Notes under the pieces: generated by a model
Told to the model about the DNA's origin: nothing
The model's database searches: none
The model's input: the letters and a program-made list of their open reading frames with translations, nothing else
In this document: piece by piece, positions 10,484 to 20,385 of the stretch
Position numbering within the stretch: position 1 is the first letter of the stretch
Layout of the letters: each line of letters opens with the position of its first letter
From: Talpa occidentalis
Lineage: Eukaryota; Chordata; Mammalia; Eulipotyphla; Talpidae
NCBI RefSeq assembly: GCF_014898055.3
Contig: NW_023602073.1
Coordinates: 87,214,678 to 87,278,677 of the forward strand
Reading direction: 5' to 3'
DNA length: 64,000 bases
Position numbers and translations under genes: made by a program

Positions 10484-10945
10484 TGTAAGGGGCAGGACAG
10501 GGCACAAGGCAGGTTTTCTGATCCCATGCAGATCGGGTAAAGGAGGAGTCAGAGTCCTCAGTAGTTTTGCAGGTTTTTTATTTGGGGTTCACCAGGCATA
10601 TGGCAGGCAGGGGTGCTGGCTGGGGGGCTGGGAGGCTGGCAGGCCTCCCAGCCCCCAGCAAGTCCTCACTCTATCTGTGCTGGCTGGGGGGCTCTCTAGC
10701 GTTCGTTCTGCTGCTTCTCGGCTTCGGCTGCGGCTTCGGCTGCGGCTGCGGCTGGTGCTGGTGCTGCTGCTGCTTACCCCGTGACACCGCCCTTAAAAGC
10801 ACAGTCTTAGCTCAGCTGAATCCCATCTACCTATGCCCACACCCTATTCCAGGTGCCCGCCATCAGGCATGCATTCAGGACAAGGATCCATCATCTATCC
10901 TGATGGCGGAAGGGCAGAAAAGCCTGACATTTTCTTTACCCTACA
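10484..10945 (-). repeat. 3' LTR of the provirus
   Basis: Sense ends are TGTAGGGTAAAG and CCTTACA, giving the short inverted terminal repeat typical of LTRs. The polyadenylation signal is at 10577-10582 (plus-strand TTTATT). The U3 region contains a perfect 11-bp inverted repeat at 10857-10867 and 10899-10909. A GC-rich run of GGCTGC/GGCTTC hexamers occupies about 10722-10775. Any frame here is an accident of this composition. Confidence 0.93.
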
Positions 10946-10962
10946 GTCCACCCCCTCAGGGT
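10946..10962 (-). other. Polypurine tract of the provirus
   Basis: Read on the sense strand, CCTGAGGGGGTGGAC directly abuts the 3' LTR start. This is the position where retroviruses prime plus-strand DNA synthesis. The purine run is short and contains one T. Confidence 0.6.
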
Positions 10963-12134
10963 TTTCTGCCATACAGTCTATACATATATATATATACACA
11001 CAATTTTCTAAGCAAACAAACAAAGCAGCCATGGCCCACAAAAGCAAATACATCGAATATAACAAAATACAATATAACAAAATACAACAGAACACAAATA
11101 AGTCCAGGCAGGGCACCAACCTAGTGCAAAAGACAATTATTGGTACCAACAGATGAGCCACCAAATCTGCTGCCGAAGGCACTGCTCATACGAGGGAGGG
11201 GAATCACTCACGGCATCTACTATATCACACCAGGAGCCGTCAGGCTTCCTGGCCTTCTCTGGCTGTAGTCTCGGCTACAAGGCACACACAGCATCCACCC
11301 CCAGGATGCACTAGCTCTGGGATTGGCAATTTTATTCTGTTGGGGGTAATCGCCAACCCTTAGGGTTTCTGTCTGCAGTCTCTCCAACACTCGGCCTTCA
11401 TGGCCACCCATGCGACTCGCAGACCCCTGCACTCAGGCCAACCCACTGCACAAGCACATGGGTCGGGGATCAAAAATCTACATGCGGCTTGGGCTCCACC
11501 CCAAGCCACGTTCCCCACCCGTCCCCCAAGGACAGGTTCCTCAGCTCCTCACCCTCACTCAAGAATGAGCAGGGCATCACCCACAGGTGATTTTACGAGA
11601 CTCACAGTTCTTCAGCATACCCAGGCTGCTTAACAGCCACTCAGGGCTTCTCAACTTATCATCAGTACCAGCTTTTGCTTTCTCAGTTGGCTTTTCTCCT
11701 CCACCTGGCCACTGGGCATACACAGGCTGCTTTTGGCCATCTAGGCCCACTGGCCACCCCCAGATTCTCAAAAAATAAACATAACCTGCTAAGGTCCTCC
11801 GCCTTCTGGCAGGATTGTCAGTCCAAAATCATCAGTTCATCAGTCTATCAGTCCATTGGCCTCTCCCTGCTTCAGCAATGGCCTGCTGCCTCAGGGGTCA
11901 TTGGCTGGTCCTTTCCGGTGTCGTTGGCTGGTCCTATCCGGTGTCGTTGCCTGGTCCTTTCCGGTGTCGTTGGCTGGTCCTTTCGGGCGTCTCCTTCACG
12001 CCAGGTCTCATCCTGTAGCTCGTGGACGTATCCATCTTCTATACCGCCATGGTGCCTCCAGCGTCGTCACAGGCAAAGTCTGTTCTCCTTAGTCCCTCCA
12101 GGTCTTCGGAGGGCTCCAATACCCGTCTGCATGG
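10963..12134 (-). other. Non-coding internal region of the provirus
   Basis: About 1.17 kb without retroviral protein motifs in any frame. It begins, in sense, with a leader containing a 23-bp tandem repeat (11903-11987), which may be part of an RNA packaging or dimerisation region. The rest is moderately GC-rich and has many stops. I could not assign it to a host gene or a known retroviral gene. Confidence 0.6.
11903..11987 (-). repeat. 23-bp tandem repeat in the provirus leader
   Basis: Units start at 11903, 11926, 11949 and 11972 with period exactly 23. The plus-strand core is GGCTGGTCCTTTCCGGTGTC. Three units are complete with one substitution each at most, and the fourth is partial. It lies about 150 bp downstream of the primer site in the sense direction. 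Confidence 0.9.
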
Positions 12135-12152
12135 ATCCTGCCGACTACGCCA
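12135..12152 (-). other. Primer-binding site, tRNA-Ser type
   Basis: The sense strand reads TGGCGTAGTCGGCAGGAT, starting two bases after the 5' LTR. Its complement, ATCCTGCCGACTACGCCA, is what I remember as the 3' end of mammalian tRNA-Ser (AGA/TGA) plus CCA. All 18 positions pair. Position and length are exactly those of a retroviral minus-strand primer site. Confidence 0.88.
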
Positions 12153-12154
12153 AT

Positions 12155-12616
12155 TGTAAGGGGCAGGACAGGGCACAAGGCAGGTTTTCTGATCCCATGC
12201 AGATCGGGTAAAGGAGGAGTCAGAGTCCTCAGTAGTTTTGCAGGTTTTTTATTTGGGGTTCACCAGGCATATGGCAGGCAGGGGTGCTGGCTGGGGGGCT
12301 GGGAGGCTGGCAGGCCTCCCAGCCCCCAGCAAGTCCTCACTCTATCTGTGCTGGCTGGGGGGCTCTCTAGCGTTCGTTCTGCTGCTTCTCGGCTTCGGCT
12401 GCGGCTTCGGCTGCGGCTGCGGCTGGTGCTGGTGCTGCTGCTGCTTACCCCGTGACACCGCCCTTAAAAGCACAGTCTTAGCTCAGCTGAATCCCATCTA
12501 CCTATGCCCACACCCTATTCCAGGTGCCCGCCATCAGGCATGCATTCAGGACAAGGATCCATCATCTATCCTGATGGCGGAAGGGCAGAAAAGCCTGACA
12601 TTTTCTTTACCCTACA
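12155..12616 (-). repeat. 5' LTR of the provirus
   Basis: A 462-bp copy of the LTR at 10484, offset by 1,671 bp. I saw no difference between the two. The polyadenylation signal is at 12248-12253 and the LTR ends at the CA of 12616, before AATAG. Confidence 0.93.
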
Positions 12617-12998
12617 AATAGTTAGCAATTAAACACCCAATGTTCCCCCATCCCCTTGTGAGTAAATGCCCAACAAAACAAGGTTGGCCCAAAGCAGGGT
12701 CATTGAGGCCCAAAAGCTTGCCACAAGTCTAAGGCACCTTCTGGTGGGGACCTACAGGAAAGGGACAGAGGGGCAGGCAAGTCTGAAAGGAAAGGAGCAA
12801 AATCAAAATAAAGTTAAGATAAAGGCTGCCATTGTCAGCCTCCCCAAAGTCTCTCACCCACATCTCTGTCTCTTTCAAGTGTCTCCTTCCGTGTCCCCCA
12901 AATCCCTGGTATGAGTTCAGAGTCAAGAAGTAAGCTTGGATTCTTCTTGTGTCTCTCTACTCTATGTGCCTCCTCCTGTTCTTCTTCTTGATCCTGCT
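12617..12998. other. Unassigned sequence between two LTRs
   Basis: Continues 10308-10483 across the provirus insertion. It has several purine- and pyrimidine-rich stretches but no reading frame. It may be internal sequence of an older retroviral element; no motif supports a firmer call. Confidence 0.4.
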
Positions 12999-13439
12999 TG
13001 TAAGGTAAGGTAAAAAGGATCAGGCTTTCTGCCCTCCCACCATTAGGCATAATGATAGATCCTTGTGGTCCTGAAAGCATGCCTGATGGCGGGCACCTGG
13101 AGTAGGGTGTGGGCATATGTAGATGGGATTCACCTGGGCCAAGGCCAGGGCTTATAAGGGTGGTGCAGCAGAGTGCAGTGTGGTGGTGAGGTGCAGAGGA
13201 TGGAGTGCAGTGGAAAGTGGCAGAGCGCGACGGAGTATGCGACGATGAACAGCGGAGAGCATGAAGACAACATGGCTGCTAGAACTGGTAAAGAACCTAC
13301 CCGGTATGGGTTGGTTGAGTTACACTGCTCTATCATTTTTTTTCTCCCAGTCTTTTTTAGCTTTGGCTCTCTGCCCAGCTCCACCCTTCCTTAGGGTGAG
13401 GCAGGGAACCTGAAACCTCCCCTTTCTTTTGATAGCACA
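12999..13439 (+). mobile_element. Related LTR with a different 3' half
   Basis: Begins TGTAAGGTAAGG and ends GATAGCACA, flanked by a 5-bp repeat CTGCT at 12994-12998 and 13440-13444. The first 150 or so bases match the U3 of the provirus family, including GGCTTTCTGCC, the inverted repeat (13036-13047 and 13082-13093) and GGTGTGGGCATATGTAGATG. The part after a TATA-like CTTATAAG at about 13150 is unlike the other LTRs and lacks their AATAAA/TCCTCCTTTACCC end. It looks like a hybrid or older subfamily. Confidence 0.75.
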
Positions 13440-14225
13440 CTGCTACAATTCTATCTGTTGCTAGGAATTTGACTTCTCCAGATACCACATATAAGAGAAG
13501 ATATTTGTTCTTTAGTGCGTGTCTGACTTATTTCACTTAGCATGTCTTCAAGGTTCATCCATGTCAAAGTATGTGTCGGATTTTTCTTCTGTTTTGAGAC
13601 TCAACAACATTCCTTTTACCTGTATAGTAAAATCAGGGGAAAACTGGTTTTGTTGTGGGCACATGATAGAGTGTAATTACACAAACTTATCACCTGCTAC
13701 ACATTTACACTACGTGGAGGAGCTTGTGGGGACCACCGTGGTAATGAGGCTTTGTCATTGACAGAAATGTCATTAAGTGATGCATGACTCTGTGTATCAT
13801 ATATATATCTATATCCACTCATCCATTGATGAACATTTGGGTTGTTTCAACTTTTTGACTAATGTGAATAATGGTGCTGTGAATATTAGATGTCCCTGCT
13901 TTCAGTTCTTTGGGTATATACCCAGAGGGTAATGTAGATCACATGGTGATTCCACTTAATTATTTTAGGAACTAACATATTGTTTTCCACAGGGTTGCTA
14001 TCATCATTTTCACTCATACCAGCAATGCACAAAGCTTTCTATTTCCACACAATCCCCTCACCAACACTTGATCTGTGTTCTCTCTCCCTTCCACTTTTCT
14101 TTCCTTTTTAAATAATAGCCAGCATCATAAATGTGTGAAGTGGTATTTCTTCATGGTTTTGATTTGCATTTCTCTAATGGTTACTGATGTTGAGAGTTTC
14201 CCCTGTGCTAATTGACCATCACTAG
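13440..14225 (-). repeat. Old L1 3' end, right piece
   Basis: Resumes the ancient L1 broken at 10307. Recognisable reverse-orientation blocks include CATTTGGGTTGTTTC, TTTGGGTATATACCCAGAGG, ACCAGCAATGCACAAAG and TTTTGATTTGCATTTCTCTA, equivalent to the end of ORF2 and the 3' UTR. It is heavily mutated. A segment around 13610-13790 has no obvious L1 counterpart and may be a small insertion. Confidence 0.82.
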
Positions 14226-14854
14226 CAGACTTTTAAAGGCATTCCAGCAATTTTTCTGATGCTGGTCTTTCCAAGTTCAGTACATTCACCTTCTATTTCC
14301 TAAAAATCTCTAATATATTCCCACTTCCCTTTCTGCTTAAATGTGACTTGTACTTGTAACCAACTTTTCTGATTTATTTTTCATAGGAAACTATATTTCT
14401 CTTGTCCTTCTCTGACTTTGCAATTAACTGCAACATTTGAGTGACCTTGCTATGTTTGTAAGACACTTCTGCTATGTTCTTACCATTTTCTGCTTATTTA
14501 GGATAGAGAAAATTATTAGCTATGGCAAAGAAAAAAATATGAGAATGTGTTTTACTTGAGTGTAATAAATAAAGGAGCTGCATGATTAGAGTGTACTCTC
14601 CTCACTATGGGGAGTCTCTGAGATACATATTTATTATCGCTACTTAAATTTGTACTCTCCCTTATGCAAGGATGTCAGACTAACAGTAGTCTGTGTAGCC
14701 AGTCAAGCAAACCTCATGTGGTGGAGGAATGGATACCTGGAGGCTCAGCCTTGATAAGGTGGGAGGTGAGTGGCTGTGGGGTGGGGAAGGTAGATTTTGC
14801 TTGTGTCTCTACATTTCTAGTAATGTCAGTTTTTGGCATTCTGTTTTTGATCTC
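14226..14854. other. No gene or clear repeat seen
   Basis: AT-rich sequence without a frame or family that I can support. Confidence 0.45.
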
Positions 14855-14945
14855 TTAAGGTAGAGTGAGAATTAAATGACATAATTTATGTGTAGCACTT
14901 CACCCAGTGCTTGGCATTTAATAAAAGTTCTATTAAGGTTAGTGA
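14855..14945 (+). repeat. MIR fragment
   Basis: AATTAAATGACATAATTTAT followed by CAGTGCTTGGCATTTAATAA matches the remembered 3' half of MIR in sense orientation. Confidence 0.7.
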
Positions 14946-15919
14946 TCTCCCTCCCAAAATAGGACTTTTAATATCAAAATTTAAAAATTCTCTTCATTTC
15001 TAGGTGAGTTTCCCTGGCTGGTATTTAGGGAGCTCAGGATAGAGACATTTTATTTCCTTTCAAATTAATGTCTTACATTTAATGTAACAAGTTGGCTTTC
15101 TAATTGTACGGTAATTAAACTTAAACAAATGTCACAATGGGAAAGGGGCAGTGACCATGCCATCATTTAAATGGGGAACGAGGATAAGATCAACGCCTTG
15201 ATTTCATAATCATTATAAGGGTCACATAAAATGACATTTTCTGTAATGGGGGCCCTATCTTCATTCTACCATCAGGACTTCTGAAGTAATGAAAAGGAAA
15301 AAAAATAAAGTTAGAGTGTATTTCACTGACAGCTTAGAAGATTTGAATTAATATTCCTTAAGGATCTATAGAGTTTTACCAAATAATAGTTCAGCTCAAA
15401 TTAAAATGGAAAGTACAGTAATATTTTTCCTTTGAGAAAGAACTCCTTTGTCTGATCTGTCACTGTACCATCATTTATTCTTCTGTTATTAGAATGATCA
15501 TTCAATCATATTTTCCTCTCTTAGGGTTAATTACAAGTGTGAAGACTTGACATCAGCTCTCGCCCCAATGCCAGGGCAATAACCTAGAATATATCATTAG
15601 TATTCTGGAAGAGGATTTTGGACCTGCACCTATCTTTTCTAGCCTTTCTTTGGAAGAAAAGTGAGTTAAAATGACTATATAATTTGTGATGGTAAGAAGT
15701 TGTTATTCTTTGACTAGGTCTTCTTTTTTTTTGAAGTATTTTAAATTGTGTTCTGCTAGAAGCACCAGTACAGATCTGGAAAAATTGTGGATTCGCTCGC
15801 AGTCAATGGAAATGACAGCAGTCAATCCTAATAAAATCAGTTCTGTACACCGTGCCAGACATGATTATAGTTTCTGTTTATAGCCATTAAGTTTCTTAAA
15901 CTGTGGTTACTCTGCTTGA
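14946..15919. other. No gene seen
   Basis: Nearly 1 kb of AT-rich DNA. No supported feature on either strand. Confidence 0.45.
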
Positions 15920-15985
15920 GAAATGTTTGTGTTTTCTAGCCTTTAAATGCAGGAAATGTTTGTGTTTTCTCGCCTTTAAACGCAA
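15920..15985 (+). repeat. 33-bp tandem duplication
   Basis: GAAATGTTTGTGTTTTCT begins both units, at 15920 and 15953. Each unit is 33 bp and they differ at three or four positions. Confidence 0.85.
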
Positions 15986-16786
15986 GGGTCAGACTTTCAT
16001 GAGAAGGTCACGATTCATCAAGGCTTTGATGTCCTTGTTTCCCTTGCCCCCAAATATATCACTTATCAAAATCTCTGTGCATGATCATTTTATTATGTCA
16101 CCATGCAATGCCCATACAAATGCATCTGGATCATGATATAATTCCAGTTAATTCATTGAGAATTTGATGTGATGTTTTAATTTGCCTCATAAGTAGGTAA
16201 ATTATTTTTTTTCTCGTTTGCAAGGTATTGCAAAAACATCATTTTTGGAAATGACATTTCAAAATTCAAGATATGATTTCATATAGAGCACGGTATAGAC
16301 TGTCTCCAAAGGAAAGAAGTGACTCTTGAATATCAACATTAAAAATAATAAAAGCTTAATGATATATAGTGCTAAAAAGTGGTAAGGCTAGTATTGTATC
16401 ACACTACTAATAAAAACATTCACAAAAAGAAAAGAAAGCAGGACCATTCTTGAAATTCAGGTGGTTTATCTGCTCCATGCTGTGGTAGATTTTGTTTTTG
16501 TTATTTGTCATCATTGCCTCTAAAGGTTTGAAAACATTTGCATACCAGTTTCATCATTCCTTCAAATTTTCATCCTTTACCTGCAAAAAGTTTTCACTGT
16601 GAACGTACTCAGGCCAGGTTGATGCCTTATTTGTGTTTCCCTCCCCAGCACTTCAGCAGTGATAGCCTTAGTGGGTCTCACTAAGGAATAGCTGGATGAA
16701 AGTGTTTTCCCTAGTTTTATGCTTTTCATAGCTCCAAACTTCTTTGACAGACACCATTGCTTGGTGATGTTTGACAACTGATGTAG
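15986..16786. other. No gene seen
   Basis: AT-rich DNA up to the tail of L1-B. Nothing assignable. Confidence 0.45.
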
Positions 16787-19122
16787 TGCTTTTTTTTTTA
16801 ATAATAAATTTTATTTTTATATTCCCCATACAATTGCAACCCCCCCATTCTGACCCCAATCCCTCCCCTCCCGCCCCCACCCCCCAAAAAGTGTCTCTGG
16901 TTCATAGTGTTTTGTTGATTTTGATTTTCACTTTCTTATATTCATTTTCCTGGTCCCTTATTTAAGTTTTCTAGATTCCTGCTATGAGTGAGACCATCCG
17001 GTATTTTTCTTTTTCTTTTTGGCTTATTTCAATGAGCATGATCCCTTCCAGCGCCATCCATGTTGCTGCAAATTGCATATGTTTATCTTTTTTGAATGCT
17101 GAGTAATATTCCATGGTATACATGTACCACATCTTCTTGATCCAGTCATCTATTTTTGGGCATTTGGACTGTTTCCAAAGCTTAGCTATAGTAAATAGTG
17201 CTGCTATAAACATAGGTGTGCAGGTGCTCTTTGGAATTGATGTTTCTGTGTCCTTTGGGTAAATACCTAGGAGTGGAATTGCTGGATCATATGGAAGCTC
17301 TATGTTTAGTAGGTCCAGAAATCTCCACACAGCTCTCCATAGTGGTTGGACCAGTTTGCACTCCCACCAACAGTGCAGGAGAGTTCCTTTTTCTCCACAC
17401 CCTCGCCAACATTTGTTGTTGCTAGTTTTTTTAATATGTGCCATTCTCACTGGTGTAAGATGGTATCTCATGGTAGTTTTGATTTGCATTTCCCTGATTG
17501 CAAGTGATGTTGAACATTTTTTCATATGTCTGTTGGCCATTCGCATTTCCTCTTCAGAGAAGTTTCTTTTTAGCTCTTCTGCCCATTATTTGACTGGATT
17601 ATTTTCTTTGTTGTTGTTGAGTCTCATCAGCTCTTTGCAGATTTTTGTGATCAGTCCTTTATCATTAGTGTTGTGTGCAAAAATGTTCTCCCAGTTGGTG
17701 GGGTTTCTCTTTGTTTTTGTTATTGTCTCTTTTGCTGTGCAGAAGCTCTTTAATTTGATGTAGTCCCAGCTGTTTATCTTTGCCTTCACTATCACTGCTT
17801 TGGGTGATGTGTCTGTAAAGATGTCTTTGATGTGAATATCACGTAGTGTTTGGCCTATATTTCCTTCTATGTATTTTATGGTTTCAGGTCTTATGTCTAG
17901 TTCTTTAATCCATTTTGAGTTGATTTTTGTGTATGGTGTGAGGTAGTGGTCAAGCTTCATTCTTTTGCATGTAGCGACCCAGTTTTCCCAGCACCATTTA
18001 TTGAGCAAACTTTCTTTGCTCCAATGCATAGTCTTTGCTCCTTTGTCAAAGATTAGTTGACCATAAATCTGTGGGTTTATTTCTGGATTTTCTATTCGAT
18101 TCCATTGGTCTGTATGTCTGTTCTTGTTCCAATACCATGCAGTTTTGATGATTATGGCTTTGTAGTATAGCCTGAAATCTGGGAGTGTGATGCCTCCATT
18201 CCCTTCTTTTTTTTTCAGGAGAGCTTTGGCTATTCGGGGTTTTTTTATGATTCTATATGAATTTCATCAATAATTGTTCTATTTCTTTGAAGAATGACAT
18301 TGAAATTTTGATTGGAATAGCATTGAATCTGTATATTGCTTTTGGGAGGATGGCCATTTTAATAATGTTTATTCTCCCAATCCATGAGCAGGGGATGTTT
18401 TTCCATTTCTTTGTGTCTTCTTCTGTTTCTTTTAACAGTGTTTTATAGTTTTCTTTGTATAGGTCCTTTACCTCTTTTGTTAGATTTATTCCCAAATATT
18501 TGATTTTTTTGTTTCAATAATAAAAGGGATTTTTTTTTATTTCTTCTTCTTCAGATTTATTGTTTGTGTATAGGAAGGCTTCTGACTTTTGCATGTTGAT
18601 TTTGTATCCTGCCACTTTACTGAACTGATTGATGAGTTGAATTAGTTTTTCTGTGGAGTTTTTGGGTTTCTTTATGTATATTATCATATCATCTGCAAAT
18701 AGTGATAGTTTGACTTCTTCTTTTCCTATTTGGATTCCTTGTATGTCTTTCTCTTGTCTTATTGCTCTGGCTAGGACTTCCAGTATTATATTGAAAAGCA
18801 GTGGTGAGAGTGGACATCCTTGTCTTGTTCCAGATCTTAATGGAATTGCTTTCAGCTTTTCACCATTGAGAAGGATACTGGCTGTTGGCTTGTCATAGAT
18901 GGCCTTTATGATGTTGAGGTACGTTCCTTGTATCCCAAGAATTTCAAGGGCTTTTATCATGAATGGGTGTTGCACTTTGTCGAAAGCTTTCTCAGCATCT
19001 ATTGATATTATCATATGGTTTTTATGTTTCTTTTTGTTGATGTGTTGGATAACGTTGATTGATTTTCGGATGTTAAACCATCCTTGTGTCCCTGGAATGA
19101 ATCCTACTTGGTCGTGGTGAAT
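16787..19122 (-). mobile_element. LINE-1 copy B, 5'-truncated
   Basis: About 2.3 kb of the same L1 family as copies A and C, in reverse. It holds the 3' UTR with its T-rich tail on the left and the C-terminal part of ORF2. It stops abruptly at GGTCGTGGTGAAT, inside the reverse transcriptase region, where copies A and C continue. Such 5' truncation is the usual outcome of incomplete L1 copying. I could not find a convincing target duplication around its ends. Confidence 0.93.
16971..19122 (-). pseudogene. L1-B ORF2 C-terminal fragment
   Basis: Encodes the reverse transcriptase core (FADDMIIYI near 18690), the region after it, and the C-terminal domain with [14 protein letters not shown]. The reading is interrupted at about 18510 (frame change in an A/T run), near 18250 (ATG AAA TTC ATA then TAG, the same tryptophan-to-stop change as in copy A) and near 17586 (a stop within the tract before KKWAEEL). 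There is no start and no endonuclease. It is a dead fragment. Confidence 0.9.
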
Positions 19123-19130
19123 GATGGAAC

Positions 19131-19985
19131 ATGGAGTTGTGGCCTTTGTGCCTGACCTAACAAGAATAAGAGGGCTCCATTCTTGAAGTAAAAATTGCTA
19201 TTGAGGAAAATTTGTTAGAGTTGTTTTCCTCCTTATGATCTTTGACAATCTCCCAAGTTGTAGGGAGATTGTAGATCACACATTTCTGTTTCCTCAGCTG
19301 TGTCCTGTAGGTACACATAACTTTTTATATCCCAGATGAACTTACCTTTTCCTCTTTAAACAGATTCCCTATTGTCAGTTAACACTATCACACTTACTCC
19401 GATTACTTTGTCCAGGAACTTGACTTTGTGCTTGACTTCTACCCTTTCCAACATATAACTTCTAACCCACTGCAAAATACTGCAGATTCTATATTTCCCC
19501 CAAATCACCCATCTTCCCTGCACTCATAATTTATATATTTTCTTCTACTTTCTGCTCTAGTTCCTTCATTTTAAATCAATATTAACTATCTTGAAGGAGA
19601 TATCTAGTTTGTCACCCAGCCATTCACTCGTTGTCCTAAGGTGCCCAACTTTTTACAGAACAAAGTATGAAAGATTTAGTTATTTCTTTAAAACAGCACT
19701 TCCAAATAGAATAATTCACAACAATATGTAATTAAAATTTTTGTCATAGCCATATTAAAAAAAAGTGAAAAATACATTTAACCCCAAATATTAAAATATT
19801 ATCATTTTACATGTTATAAATATATAAAGAATTAATATTTTATTCTACTAAGTCTTTGAAATGTGTTTTTTGCTACTTTTCAAGGCCTAAATGCCGGCTG
19901 TGGTTAAGGGCTCCCCTGTCACACTTTGCAGCTCTAGGATTTTCATTGTCTTTTACAAACCTGTTTCTGACTCTATCACTCCATG
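19131..19985. other. No gene seen
   Basis: AT-rich DNA right of L1-B. A short open frame starts near 19856 but has no domain or codon signal that I trust. Confidence 0.45.
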
Positions 19986-20385
19986 TTCCAGCCAAGCCAA
20001 ACTCTATGTTCATATCTGAAATCACCCAAGTTATGCAACTGTGTCTTTGTGTTGCTTTGTTCCAATGGGATGCTATTCTCTCCTTCACACTTACACATCC
20101 TACAAGGGCTGTAATTCCTTGTTCAAATGCCACCTGACCCATAAGTTCTTATCTTCCCTCATGAAATAAAAACTCTCCCCTTTCTGATTTTCCATAGCCT
20201 ATTTTTTTTTATGATAGCACTTAGCAATCTTAATTTTTCTATATGTCCATCATATCTCCTTCATTTGGCCATAAGTTTCTTGAGAGCAAGAACCGTTTTC
20301 TCCCTTATTTTATACATGGTGTTTAACCTCCTGCTGTGCTCATGAAAGCATTTATTGACTGCTTAATGAATCATAAGTTAAACTT
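19986..20385 (+). repeat. LINE-2 (L2) 3' fragment
   Basis: Contains TCAAATGCCACCTGACC, TTTATGATAGCACTTAGCAA, GGCCATAAGTTTCTTGAGAG and CATTTATTGACTGCTTAATG in the order of the ancient L2 3' end. Family assigned from memory. Confidence 0.72.

Larger units (their letters stand above)
10484..12616 (-). mobile_element. Non-autonomous endogenous retrovirus, complete LTR-internal-LTR
   Basis: A 2,133-bp provirus in reverse orientation. Two 462-bp LTRs flank 1,209 bp of internal DNA. The 5-bp target duplication AATAG (10479-10483 and 12617-12621) is exact. I read the two LTRs as the same along their whole length, which means insertion was recent. A primer-binding site matching the 3' end of tRNA-Ser adjoins the 5' LTR, and a G-rich tract adjoins the 3' LTR. 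The internal part has no frame resembling gag, protease, pol or env, the longest sense frames being under 100 codons. It must therefore rely on proteins from a relative. Solo relatives sit at 1450, 38060 and 58410. Confidence 0.93.

Noticed and set aside
10567..11124. 185-codon frame over the 3' LTR, and its twin at 12238
   Set aside because: It is antisense to the provirus and covers the GC-rich hexamer tract; the same frame appears in both LTRs only because the LTRs are copies. Cysteine/glycine-rich low complexity, not a gene.
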